A stretch of 64,000 nucleotides of DNA from an uncultured Acetatifactor sp. (GTDB lineage Bacteria > Bacillota > Clostridia > Lachnospirales > Lachnospiraceae). The stretch lies in NCBI GenBank assembly GCA_947625475.1, contig CANQOL010000001.1:62001-126000 (forward strand), in the 5' to 3' direction. A program made the translations under genes and the position numbers. Below the pieces are notes generated by a model. It was not told the DNA's origin and did not search any database. It saw only the letters and a program-made list of their open reading frames with translations. This document shows positions 17,823 through 25,719 of this stretch, in pieces; positions within the stretch are counted from its first letter, which is position 1, and every line of letters begins with the position of its first letter.

Positions 17823-17851
17823 ATTATACATACGTTTACGACATCTTTCAA
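17823..17851 (-). promoter_or_regulatory. promoter of the VanZ-family gene
   Basis: TTGAAA (17846-17851), a 17-bp spacer and TATAAT (17823-17828) on the minus strand. The predicted start falls around 17815, which argues for a start codon inside the longer frame. Confidence 0.8.
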
Positions 17852-17958
17852 GACGCTCCTGCGGATTTTAACACGCCTGCAGCTCATTTTTAAACTTTTC
17901 TAAAGCAAAATTTTTTATTAAAGCGATTTTTTTCTTAAAACAAAAATTTTTTTGTATA

Positions 17959-17987
17959 TTGCAATCTGGATCAGCATATGCTATAAT
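17959..17987 (+). promoter_or_regulatory. strong promoter of the small antisense-type RNA
   Basis: TTGCAA (17959-17964), a 17-bp spacer and TATAAT (17982-17987), with an extended -10 TGC just before it. No protein gene follows on this strand within range, only the short RNA. Confidence 0.85.
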
Positions 17988-17993
17988 GCCTTT

Positions 17994-18066
17994 AGGCTAA
18001 AGAGATGCTAGTCTTCCATGTGGACAACAAAGCGAAAACCCCGGTGTTGCTGCGCCGGGGTTTTCT
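17994..18066 (+). ncRNA. candidate RNA antitoxin, about 70 nt
   Basis: Predicted from the promoter at 17959-17987 and the hairpin terminator at 18035-18064. Bases 18013-18026 (CTTCCATGTGGACA) can pair with all 14 bases of the toxin mRNA around its start codon (18192-18205), with two central G-U pairs. Its 3' end is also antisense to the toxin transcript if that transcript uses the shared terminator. Both features match known type I antitoxin RNAs. Confidence 0.6.
18035..18064. terminator. bidirectional terminator shared by the small RNA and the toxin mRNA
   Basis: AAAACCCCGGTG and CGCCGGGGTTTT pair (one G-U) around a 6-nt loop. Tracts of T follow on the plus strand and, in reverse, on the minus strand. 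Confidence 0.85.
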
Positions 18067-18111
18067 ATTCCTTTCTTTGGGTGGCGGCTTAGACCACAGG
18101 CTGGTTACCGA

Positions 18112-18198
18112 CTACTTATCACCGTCCAGCCATTTGCAGATGAGATGACTAATCACACCTGCCGCGACCGCGATAACAAGAGATGCAATTACTTCCAC
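18112..18198 (-). CDS. 28-residue hydrophobic peptide, candidate type I toxin
   Basis: A GTG-started frame of 28 codons and a TAG, behind a strong AGGAAGGGGG ribosome site. The peptide is one hydrophobic helix (EVIASLVIAVAAGVISHLI) with a polar tail ending CKWLDGDK. This is the shape of small holin-like or membrane-toxin peptides common in Clostridia. The class attribution is from memory of such peptides and was not searched. It is convergent with the small RNA at 17994-18066 and shares its terminator. The alternative is a small membrane regulator without toxicity. Confidence 0.7.
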   Translation of the reverse strand: MEVIASLVIAVAAGVISHLICKWLDGDK

Positions 18199-18245
18199 AT
18201 GGACACCCCCTTCCTGTCACCAGTATAGGAGGCGGTAACAATCCG

Positions 18246-18277
18246 ATTATAGCATGGCATCCGCGCCGGCGCCACAA
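18246..18277 (-). promoter_or_regulatory. promoter of the small peptide gene
   Basis: An extended -10, TGCTATAAT (18246-18254 read on the minus strand), with a weak TTGTGG at 18272-18277 spaced 20 bp away. It would give a leader of about 40 nt. It shares the TGCTATAAT core with the small RNA promoter, but its -35 region is poorer. Confidence 0.6.
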
Positions 18278-18309
18278 TTTTCGACATGACTCAAAAGCTA
18301 AAAATCATT

Positions 18310-19344
18310 TTACAAAATCAGCATAGCATCCCCAAAAGAAAAGAACCGATACCTCTCCCGGACAGCCTCCCGGTAGGCGTTCAGCACATTCTCCCGGCCC
18401 GCCAGGGCGGACACCAGCATCACCAGCGTGGACTCCGGCAGGTGGAAATTGGTGATGAGTCCGTCCATCACCTTAAACTTATATCCCGGATAAATGAAAA
18501 TTTCCGTGTCGCCGCTGCCGGCCCGGACGGTTCCGTCCTCGTCCGCGGCGCTCTCCAGGGTGCGGCAGCTGGTGGTTCCCACACAGATCACCCGCCCGCC
18601 GGCCGCCCTGGTTTCGTTGACGGTCTGAGCCGCCTTCGGCGTGACGCTGTAAAACTCCGAATGCATATGGTGCTCCAGGATATTTTCCTCCTTCACAGGC
18701 CGGAAGGTTCCAAGCCCCACATGCAAGGTTACGTAAACCACGGAAACGCCCTTTTGCCGGATCTGCTCCAGCAGCTCCCTGGTAAAGTGGAGTCCCGCCG
18801 TAGGGGCCGCCGCCGATCCCTCATACTTTGCGTACACGGTCTGGTAGCGGCTTTTGTCCTGGAGCTTATGGGTAATGTAGGGGGGCAGGGGCATCTCCCC
18901 CAGCCGGTCCAGCACCTCCTCAAAGATGCCCTCGTACCGGAACCGGATCAGCCGGTTGCCCTCCTCCACCGTCTCCAGCACCGTGCCGGAGAGCAGCCCG
19001 TCCCCGAAGACCAGCTCCGCGCCGGGACGGCACTTTTTGCCGGGCTTTACCAGGGTTTCCCACACGTCCCCCTCCCGGCGCTTCAGCAAAAGCACCTCCA
19101 CATGGGCCCCCGTCTCCCGGCGCAGGCCCAGGAGGCGGGCTGGGATCACCTTGGTATCGTTCAGCACCAGGCAGTCCCCCTCCCGCAGGAAATCCGGGAT
19201 TTCCCGGAAAATATGATGCTCCAGGGCCCCGGTGTGCCGGTTCATCACCAGGAGCCTGGATGAGGAACGGTCCTCCAGGGGATCCTGGGCGATCAGCTCC
19301 GGGGGAAGCTCAAAATAAAAATCCGACTTTTTCAGCTGGCACAT
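18310..19344 (-). CDS. queA: S-adenosylmethionine:tRNA ribosyltransferase-isomerase QueA
   Basis: A 344-residue protein, usual length for QueA. It begins with the family N-terminus [14 protein letters not shown] and has [13 protein letters not shown], the [11 protein letters not shown] motif and [13 protein letters not shown]-type sequence near the C-terminal third, then [16 protein letters not shown]. It transfers ribose from SAM to preQ1 in tRNA, the step before queuosine. The ATG at 19344 overlaps the preceding stop by one base (TGATG). It is the last gene of the pheS-pheT-aminopeptidase-queA unit. Confidence 0.95.
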   Translation of the reverse strand: MCQLKKSDFYFELPPELIAQDPLEDRSSSRLLVMNRHTGALEHHIFREIPDFLREGDCLVLNDTKVIPARLLGLRRETGAHVEVLLLKRREGDVWETLVKPGKKCRPGAELVFGDGLLSGTVLETVEEGNRLIRFRYEGIFEEVLDRLGEMPLPPYITHKLQDKSRYQTVYAKYEGSAAAPTAGLHFTRELLEQIRQKGVSVVYVTLHVGLGTFRPVKEENILEHHMHSEFYSVTPKAAQTVNETRAAGGRVICVGTTSCRTLESAADEDGTVRAGSGDTEIFIYPGYKFKVMDGLITNFHLPESTLVMLVSALAGRENVLNAYREAVRERYRFFSFGDAMLIL

Positions 19345-20762
19345 CACAGGCCTTCCCCTCTCAGGAAAGCCATGTAGCCCCGGTAGGTCTCATACACGTC
19401 CGCCTTGCTGACTGCCTCCCAGGGGGCGTGCATGTTCAGCACGGCCACGCCGCTGTCGATCACATTCATGCCGTACAGGGCCAGGATATAGGCGATGGTC
19501 CCGCCTCCCCCTGCGTCTACCCTCCCCAGCTCCGCCGTCTGGAAGTACACATCACCCTTCTCCATGACCCGGCGCACATAGGCCATATACTCCGCGTTGG
19601 CGTCATTGGAGCCGCGTTTGCCCCGGGAACCGGTATATTTGTTGAACACCATCCCCTTACCCAAGAAGGCGGCGTTCTTTCTCTCAAAGCAGGCCGCATA
19701 GGAGGGATCGTACCCCGCGCTCACATCGGAGGAAAGCATACAGGAGCGGGCCAGGCATCTGCGCAGATTCAGCTCGCTGTACTCTCCCAGGCGGTTTAAG
19801 ACCTCCGCCAGAGAGTTCTCAAAGAACCGGGACTGCATGCCCGTGGCTCCCACGGAACCGATCTCCTCCTTGTCCACCAGAATGCAGCAGGAGGTTTTCT
19901 CCGGATCCTCTATATCCAGCAGGGCCTGCAGGGAGGTGTAGGCGCACACCCGGTCGTCCTGCCCGTAGGCCAGGATCATGCTCTTGTCCAGCCCCGCCTC
20001 TCTGGCCGGGCCGGCGGGCACCACCTCCAGCTCCGCGGAGACGAAATCCTCCTCCAGGATCCCGCAGGTATCCTTCAAAATCTGGAGGATCCCTGCCTTC
20101 ACCTTTTCCTTGGGGGCCTGCTCCTTCTTGTCCTTCTTGTCCTTCTTGTCCTGTGAAACAATCAGGGGCTTGTTTCCTATGATAATGTCCAGGGCCTCCC
20201 CCTCGATTACCTTGGCGGCATCCTTCTTCATCTGCTCCGCCGCCAGGTGCACCAGCAGGTCGGACACGAAAAATACCGGATCGTCCGGATCCTCTCCCAC
20301 GTTCACCTCCGTGACGGTGCCGTCTGTTTTCACCACCACCCCGTGTATCGCCAGAGGGAGGGCAACCCACTGATATTTCTTGATCCCGCCGTAATAGTGG
20401 GTATCCAGGTAGGCAAAGCCGTCCGACTCGTAGAGAGGGTTCTGCTTCACGTCCAGCCGGGGGCTGTCAATGTGGGCCCCCAGGATATTCATCCCCTCCG
20501 TGAGGGGCTTTTTCCCAATGCGGTATAAGACTACGGACTTGTTCATGCACACGCTGTACACCTTGTCGCCCGGCTTTAGGCTCTCCTGGCCCAGGGCCTC
20601 CAGCTCCCGGAAGCCCGCCTGCTCCGCCAGGCTCACAATCCTGTCCGTGCACTCCCGCTCCGTCTTGCCCCGGTTCAGGAAATCCATGTAGGACCGGCAC
20701 AGGCCCTCCAGCTCCTTTCGCTGCTTCGGGCTGTAAGTCTCCCAACAATTTCTGTATTCCAT
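19344..20762 (-). CDS. M18 family metallo-aminopeptidase
   Basis: A 472-residue aspartyl-type aminopeptidase. [15 protein letters not shown] contains the first zinc ligand and catalytic Asp, [13 protein letters not shown] the Glu pair, and [13 protein letters not shown] and [15 protein letters not shown] match later family motifs. It removes N-terminal residues from peptides in the cytoplasm. The start is the ATG at 20762, behind AGAAAGGAG. A lysine/aspartate-rich insertion, [15 protein letters not shown], encoded by near-perfect 9-bp repeats around 20127-20153, is unusual for the family. It lies 26 bp after pheT and is probably cotranscribed. Confidence 0.93.
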   Translation of the reverse strand: MEYRNCWETYSPKQRKELEGLCRSYMDFLNRGKTERECTDRIVSLAEQAGFRELEALGQESLKPGDKVYSVCMNKSVVLYRIGKKPLTEGMNILGAHIDSPRLDVKQNPLYESDGFAYLDTHYYGGIKKYQWVALPLAIHGVVVKTDGTVTEVNVGEDPDDPVFFVSDLLVHLAAEQMKKDAAKVIEGEALDIIIGNKPLIVSQDKKDKKDKKEQAPKEKVKAGILQILKDTCGILEEDFVSAELEVVPAGPAREAGLDKSMILAYGQDDRVCAYTSLQALLDIEDPEKTSCCILVDKEEIGSVGATGMQSRFFENSLAEVLNRLGEYSELNLRRCLARSCMLSSDVSAGYDPSYAACFERKNAAFLGKGMVFNKYTGSRGKRGSNDANAEYMAYVRRVMEKGDVYFQTAELGRVDAGGGGTIAYILALYGMNVIDSGVAVLNMHAPWEAVSKADVYETYRGYMAFLRGEGL

Positions 20763-20788
20763 ATATTCTCCTTTCTCCGCCCTTTGCT

Positions 20789-23230
20789 CTACCGGCGCAT
20801 CTCCCCGCCCAGATCCTTCTCCAGCTGCCGGATCACGCTCCCGGCGCATTTCTCGATCTCATCGGACTTTAAGGTCTTCGTTCCGGAGCCGATGGTCAGC
20901 CGCATGGTGACGGACTTCCTGCCGGCCGGGATCTGGGATCCCTTGTACTCATCCACAAAGTCCACATCCTGCAGGAAGCTCTCCTGGTTTTTCTTTTTCA
21001 GGGCCGCCGCCCGGATCTGCTCCCACTTGGTATCCGCGTCAAAGAGCATGGACAGATCATAGTCGATGGTGGGATACTCCGCCAGGTGGGTGAAGGTGTT
21101 GGTGCGGGACCGCAGCGGCTGAAAAGCGTCTGCATCCAGCTCGAAGAACACCGCGGCCAGATTCCGGATCCCCGCCGCCATGGACGCCTTCCGGGACAGC
21201 AGGGCCAGATCCCCCGCCTTCTTCTCTCCCAGGTAAACGTTCAGCCACACGGTTTCATCCGCCCACACGGGCTTTTCCTGATGCCGGAGGGTAAACTCCT
21301 CCATATGGGTCATGCGGGGCATGTTTTCCACCACGCCCTTGGCCCTGCGGAACAGCCCCATCACGTCCTCGGCGCTTCCCGCGAAGGCGCCGGCGATATG
21401 GCGGCGCTGGGAGGGGAGCTTTTCCCTCTCATCGTAGGGGGAGGTGTAGTTCTCATCCTTGAAAACCTGGGCCTCCTCAAAAATGTCAAAGCTGCCGAAA
21501 TATCTCTCATTCTCCGCCACCGCCCGGCACAGATTGGGCAGAAGCGAGGACCGGATATAACTCTCGTCAGGGGCGGGAGGGGTGGACAGCTTCAGCACTC
21601 CCTCGGTGCTCTGCAGAATGGCCTCCACATAGGTGTCCTGCATCCAGGGATAGGTAAACACCTCCTGCATGCCGCAGCGGAAGGCCAGATATTCCTTAAT
21701 GCGTCTGAGCAGATCCTGATCCAGCTGGTTGATGGCTCCCTCAAAGCTGGTGACAATGGTGGTGGGCTCAAAATTCTCGTACCCGTACATCCGGGCCACT
21801 TCCTCCATAATGTCCGCCTTGATGCCCACATCCCCTGTGGAGCGCCAGGTGGGCACCACAATGTGCATGGCGTCCTCCGTAAAGGTGACGGTAAAGCCCA
21901 AAAGCCCCAGCTTCGCGGCAATCTGCTCGTTGGGGATCTGCTTGCCCAGCCTGCGGCTCAGCCAGCCCAGCTCCACATCCAGCTCCTTCTGTACCAGCTT
22001 GTTGGGATACTGATCCGCAAAGGCCTTCACCTTCACATCAGGGTACATCTCCCCAAACAGGCTCATGGCCAGGGACAGGGCGATGTCGCACCGCTCGGGA
22101 TCCACTCCCTTCTCGTAGCGGGAGGATGCCTCCGTGCGGTTGTCGTAGCGGAGGGCCGTGCGGCGCACCCCTGCAGCCTCAAAGTTGGCAATCTCCAGGA
22201 TCACTCTCCGGGTGGTGGGCAGCACGGAATCCTTGGCGCCCCCCATGACGCCGGCCAGGGCCACGGCTCCCTCGCTGTCCGCGATCACCAGATCGTCCTC
22301 CGTCAGGGCCAGGGACTTGTCGTTCAAAAGCAGAAGCTCCTCCCCCGCCCCCGCCCGGCGCACCTGGATATAGTCGCTGATATTGTCCGAGTCAAACACA
22401 TGGGTGGGCTGTCCCACCGCCAGCATCACATAGTTGGTGATATCCACCAGGGCGTTGATGGGCCGCATGCCCACCCGCCAGATCCGGCTCTGCATCCGGA
22501 AGGGGGCGGGCTTTACCTCCACGCCATCCATCTGCACGCCCATATAGCGGGGGCATCTCTCCGGATCCTCGATGCGGATAGGGAACCGGGCCGTCTCCCC
22601 CGGATCAAAGGGCTGAAACCGGATCAGGGGCAGATCGTACAGGGCGGCGATCTCTCTGGCAATCCCATAGTGCCCCCACAGATCGGGCCGGTTCGTCATG
22701 GACTTATTGTCAATCTCCAGGATCACATCGTCCAGCTCCAGGGCCTTTGCCAGAGAAGTGCCTGCAGGAGCGTCAAACTCCGACAGATCCATGATCTCGG
22801 CCTCCTCCCGGGCCGGGAACAGATCCTCCAGGCCCACCTCAGAGGATGCACAGATCATGCCGTAGCTTGCCACCCCCCGCAGCTTGGTGTTCTTGATCTC
22901 CACAGGCTCCCCCTCCCCGTGCCAGCGCACATAGGAGCCGGGGCAGGCCACCACTACCTTCATGCCGGCCTCCAGATTGGAGCCGCCGCATACAATATCA
23001 CGGATCTCGCCGTCCCCGATATCCACCCTGCAGACTCTGAGCCTGTCCGCATTGGGATGGGGCTGCACCTCCCGGATCTCCCCCACCACGATCCCGTCGA
23101 AGGAGCGGGCCAGCTCCGTGACACCCTCCACCTCCACGGTGGACATGGTCAGGTCAAAGGCCAGCCGCTTTAAATCCATGTCTTCCGGTATTTTTACATA
23201 ATCTTTTAACCAATTCAGGGATACTTTCAT
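20789..23230 (-). CDS. pheT: phenylalanyl-tRNA synthetase beta subunit
   Basis: An 813-residue protein with all PheT modules in order: an N-terminal segment (MKVSLNWLKDYV), a tRNA-binding OB domain (about 40-150), B3/B4 editing domain (210-370), B5 domain (400-470), a catalytic-like core (480-680) and the C-terminal ferredoxin-like anticodon-binding domain (720-813). With PheS it charges tRNA-Phe. The ATG at 23230 is chosen because GGAGGTTGAA precedes it. It lies 33 bp after pheS, under T-box control. Confidence 0.97.
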   Translation of the reverse strand: MKVSLNWLKDYVKIPEDMDLKRLAFDLTMSTVEVEGVTELARSFDGIVVGEIREVQPHPNADRLRVCRVDIGDGEIRDIVCGGSNLEAGMKVVVACPGSYVRWHGEGEPVEIKNTKLRGVASYGMICASSEVGLEDLFPAREEAEIMDLSEFDAPAGTSLAKALELDDVILEIDNKSMTNRPDLWGHYGIAREIAALYDLPLIRFQPFDPGETARFPIRIEDPERCPRYMGVQMDGVEVKPAPFRMQSRIWRVGMRPINALVDITNYVMLAVGQPTHVFDSDNISDYIQVRRAGAGEELLLLNDKSLALTEDDLVIADSEGAVALAGVMGGAKDSVLPTTRRVILEIANFEAAGVRRTALRYDNRTEASSRYEKGVDPERCDIALSLAMSLFGEMYPDVKVKAFADQYPNKLVQKELDVELGWLSRRLGKQIPNEQIAAKLGLLGFTVTFTEDAMHIVVPTWRSTGDVGIKADIMEEVARMYGYENFEPTTIVTSFEGAINQLDQDLLRRIKEYLAFRCGMQEVFTYPWMQDTYVEAILQSTEGVLKLSTPPAPDESYIRSSLLPNLCRAVAENERYFGSFDIFEEAQVFKDENYTSPYDEREKLPSQRRHIAGAFAGSAEDVMGLFRRAKGVVENMPRMTHMEEFTLRHQEKPVWADETVWLNVYLGEKKAGDLALLSRKASMAAGIRNLAAVFFELDADAFQPLRSRTNTFTHLAEYPTIDYDLSMLFDADTKWEQIRAAALKKKNQESFLQDVDFVDEYKGSQIPAGRKSVTMRLTIGSGTKTLKSDEIEKCAGSVIRQLEKDLGGEMRR

Positions 23231-23263
23231 TTCAACCTCCGTTTCCATTCCAAATCCGTCTGT

Positions 23264-24301
23264 TTAGTGGAACTGCTGCAAAAAGCGCAGGTCGGCGCTG
23301 TGGAACAGCCGCACGTCGTCCACTCCGTAGCGCATCATCACCAGCCGGTCCAGTCCGATATTCACGTAAAAGCCGGTGTACTCGTCGGGATCCAGCCCCG
23401 CCGCCCGCAGCACATTGGGATGAGGCGTCCCGCCGGGCATAATCTCGATCCAGCCCACATGCTTGCAGACGCTGCAGCCCTTGCCGCCGCACACCAGACA
23501 GCCCATATCAATCTCAAAGCCGGGCTCCACAAAGGGGAAAAAGCCTGCCCTCATGCGCACGGGCACATCCCGCCCGAACACCTTGGAGAGGATGCTCTTG
23601 ATCATCACCTTGCCTGCCGTAAAGGTAAAATCCTTGTCCACAATCAGGGCCTCATACTGGAAGAAGGCTCTCTCATGCCGGGCGTCCGTGGTCTCGTTGC
23701 GGTACACTCTGCCGGGGTAGACAAACCGGTAAGGAGGCTTGTGGGTCTGCATGTAGCGCACGCTTCCCCCCGTCAGATGGGGACGCAGGCACAGCTTCTC
23801 GGCGGCGTCTCCCGTGTCATGTCCCTCCAGCCAGTAGGTATCCATGCTCTCCCGGGCCGGATGATTGGGAGGGAAATTCAGCTTGTCAAAGGCGTAGAGC
23901 TCGCTGGTGATGTCGTCCTCCTGATAAATCTCAAAGCCCATGGAACGGAAGGCATCGTCCAGATCGTAGCGCATCTGGGTGATGGGATGCAGCCCTCCCA
24001 TGGGAGGCCGGATGCCGGGAAGCGTGTAGTCAAAATCCTCCGGGACCTGGGCCGCCTTCAGCTTCAGTTCCTCCCTGCGGGAATCAATCAGCCCTCCCAA
24101 TCTTGCCTTGGCCTCGTTGACAACCCGTCCAATCTCTGGACGCAGCTGGGCGTCCAGCTTGGGGATCTCCTTTAAGAGCTGCGTCAGCACCCCCTGCCTG
24201 CCCAGAATGGAGCCCTTCACCTCCTGGAGCTCCGACTCGTTTTTGGCGCGCAGGATCGCAGCCTCCCCTTCCGCCAGCAGTTTTGCAATTTTTTCCTTCA
24301 T
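23264..24301 (-). CDS. pheS: phenylalanyl-tRNA synthetase alpha subunit
   Basis: A 345-residue class II synthetase subunit: an N-terminal coiled coil (to about residue 85), then GIRPPMGGLHPI, motif 2 (FVYPGRVYRNETTDARHERAFFQ in part), and the C-terminal motif 3 region GLDRLVMMRYGVDD. A CxxC-rich insertion, CLVCGGKGCSVC, is seen near residue 275. The ATG at 24301 is the true start. A frame extending to 24370 reads into the repeat element at 24318-24399. Confidence 0.96.
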   Translation of the reverse strand: MKEKIAKLLAEGEAAILRAKNESELQEVKGSILGRQGVLTQLLKEIPKLDAQLRPEIGRVVNEAKARLGGLIDSRREELKLKAAQVPEDFDYTLPGIRPPMGGLHPITQMRYDLDDAFRSMGFEIYQEDDITSELYAFDKLNFPPNHPARESMDTYWLEGHDTGDAAEKLCLRPHLTGGSVRYMQTHKPPYRFVYPGRVYRNETTDARHERAFFQYEALIVDKDFTFTAGKVMIKSILSKVFGRDVPVRMRAGFFPFVEPGFEIDMGCLVCGGKGCSVCKHVGWIEIMPGGTPHPNVLRAAGLDPDEYTGFYVNIGLDRLVMMRYGVDDVRLFHSADLRFLQQFH

Positions 24302-24304
24302 ACT

Positions 24305-24319
24305 CTGATCTCCATTCCG
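24305..24319. repeat. left copy of a 15-bp direct repeat flanking the element before pheS
   Basis: CTGATCTCCATTCCG at 24305-24319 recurs exactly at 24448-24462, bracketing the 82-bp element and an adjacent hairpin. This looks like an insertion or duplication scar. Confidence 0.85.
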
Positions 24320-24399
24320 GAGCGCTCTGCGCGACGGGGCGATGAGAAATTCGCGCATGCGGTTTCTCATCTGCCATCAGGAGAATTTGTGGCGCTCCG
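24318..24399 (-). repeat. 82-nt structured repeat element, copy 1 (pheS leader)
   Basis: The ends are perfect 8-bp inverted repeats, CGGAGCGC and GCGCTCCG. Inside is a 9-bp hairpin, GATGAGAAA with TTTCTCATC, extended by CGC-AUGC-GCG. The same 82-nt length and layout recur at 39711-39792. It ends 16 nt before the pheS start codon. Confidence 0.9.
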
Positions 24400-24411
24400 A
24401 CACAAATTCCC

Positions 24412-24448
24412 GATTGAAAAATCAGCACATCAGTGTGATTTTTCAATC
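24412..24448. repeat. 13-bp perfect hairpin next to the element
   Basis: GATTGAAAAATCA (24412-24424) and TGATTTTTCAATC (24436-24448) pair perfectly around an 11-nt loop. The hairpin lies inside the segment bounded by the 15-bp direct repeats. It is absent from the other copy of the element. Confidence 0.85.
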
Positions 24449-24533
24449 TGATCTCCATTCCGCATTCACGGCGGCAGGCACCCCAGAGGGCCTTGCCCGC
24501 CGCCTGATCTGCCATTTTTCCCGGTGGACAGCA

Positions 24534-24795
24534 GAAAAAAACGTCCCTCAAAAACGAGGGACGAATCACTCCGCGGTACCACCCACATTCCCGGCCAAAG
24601 GGCCGGACACTCTCCCATGCTTAACGCGCATGACACGTCTTAAAGTACTGTGATTTCCTAAAAGAAGCTCCGGTGGGAAATTCAAAACTGCATCTGCACC
24701 TGGGAGAGCTTTCAGCCGGCGGCTCCCCCTCTCTGAAAGAAAATGCAGCTCTACTAGCACCTTCACAGCCTGTATCCTATTTCTTCCTATGCTTC
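24534..24795 (-). promoter_or_regulatory. T-box riboswitch, Phe specific
   Basis: The diagnostic T-box bulge GGTGGTACCGCG lies at 24572-24583. It is followed by the terminator GTCCCTC-GTTTTT-GAGGGAC and a T tract (24534-24562). Upstream is a long stem I with AGTA opposite GAA, the loop-E pair, and GAATTTCCC (24675-24683), in which either reading register gives a Phe codon (UUU or UUC). Uncharged tRNA-Phe should stop termination and switch on the four-gene operon. Confidence 0.92.
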
Positions 24796-24798
24796 ACT

Positions 24799-24827
24799 AT
24801 TTTAGTGAGAATCCCCCCGCTTGTCAA
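24799..24827 (-). promoter_or_regulatory. promoter of the T-box-pheST operon
   Basis: TTGACA (24822-24827), a 17-bp spacer and TAAAAT (24799-24804) on the minus strand, just past the stop of the yihY-like gene. Confidence 0.88.
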
Positions 24828-24857
24828 GAGCTTTGTCCCGAAAATTCAGCACGGGCG

Positions 24858-25661
24858 TCACCTGTTCAGATAATCATTCAGATACGCCCCCGCCAAAAGA
24901 ATATACATGCAAAAGTACATCCAGACCATGGCAATGATAATAATCGAAAGGCTCCCGTAAACGCTGTAAGAACCGCTGGCCGTCACATAGAGGGAAAATC
25001 CCCAGGAGAACACACTCCAGAGCACAGCGGTAAAGCAGCCCCCCGGGATCTGCTCCCGGAACTTCAGCTTTTTGTCCGGCACATAGGCGTAGATCGCGCT
25101 GAACATCAAAGTCAGCGCCCCCCAGGAAAACAAAAACCGGAAATTCATCAAAAACTCCACCAGGATCCCCAGCTGAGGGATATGCTCCACCAAAAGATCC
25201 ACCAGCTGGTTCCCGAACACCATAATCACCAGCGAGAAAACGGTGGCGACCAGCATCACCAGGGTATAGAAGGCCGCGATAAAGCGCACCGTCACATAAT
25301 TCCTTTTTTTCCCCGGCTGCCCGTTGATGGCATTCAGCCCCCGCATCAGGGCCAGCACTCCCTTGCCCGCAGTCCAGAGCATCACCAGGGCCGCCACGGG
25401 CAGGATCCCGGCCGACTGGCCGTACACGTCCGCGATCACCTCCCTGGCCATGGGATCCATCATATCCGGCAGGACCTCCGTGACGCCGGTGACCAGATTT
25501 TCCTCCGTCAGGGGCGTGTAGGGAATGATGGTACAGACCACCATCAGCATCGGCACCAGCGAGAGGAACAGAAAGAAGGCCGTGCTGGAGGCGTACACCC
25601 CCAAATTGACCCGGCTCATGTCCCGGGAAAAATTTTGGATCTTAGTGATCAGCTGCAGCAT
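24858..25661 (-). CDS. YihY/BrkB family membrane protein
   Basis: An inner-membrane protein of 267 residues with about six hydrophobic segments and the family core YASSTAFFLFLSLVPMLMVV near the N-terminus. The sequences ALMRGLNAING and ISIIIIAMVWMYFCMYILLAGAY-type helices are also present. The family was once called RNase BN, but that activity belongs to another protein and the function is unknown. The ATG at 25661 is preferred over a GTG at 25682, since AGGAAGGG lies between them. Confidence 0.88.
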   Translation of the reverse strand: MLQLITKIQNFSRDMSRVNLGVYASSTAFFLFLSLVPMLMVVCTIIPYTPLTEENLVTGVTEVLPDMMDPMAREVIADVYGQSAGILPVAALVMLWTAGKGVLALMRGLNAINGQPGKKRNYVTVRFIAAFYTLVMLVATVFSLVIMVFGNQLVDLLVEHIPQLGILVEFLMNFRFLFSWGALTLMFSAIYAYVPDKKLKFREQIPGGCFTAVLWSVFSWGFSLYVTASGSYSVYGSLSIIIIAMVWMYFCMYILLAGAYLNDYLNR

Positions 25662-25719
25662 TTTAAAACAACCCTTCCTCACAGTGTATGTATCTCAAGA
25701 TATGTATCCTCTGCCCGTC

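Noticed and set aside
21086-23173. 695-codon plus-strand open frame opposite pheT
   Set aside because: It is the antisense of a GC-rich gene. The translation is rich in His, Gly and Leu without family motifs, and no ribosome site or promoter fits.
24302-24370. N-terminal extension of PheS through the 82-nt element
   Set aside because: The extra residues come from the repeat and recur identically before the MATE gene. The ATG at 24301 begins the conserved PheS sequence.
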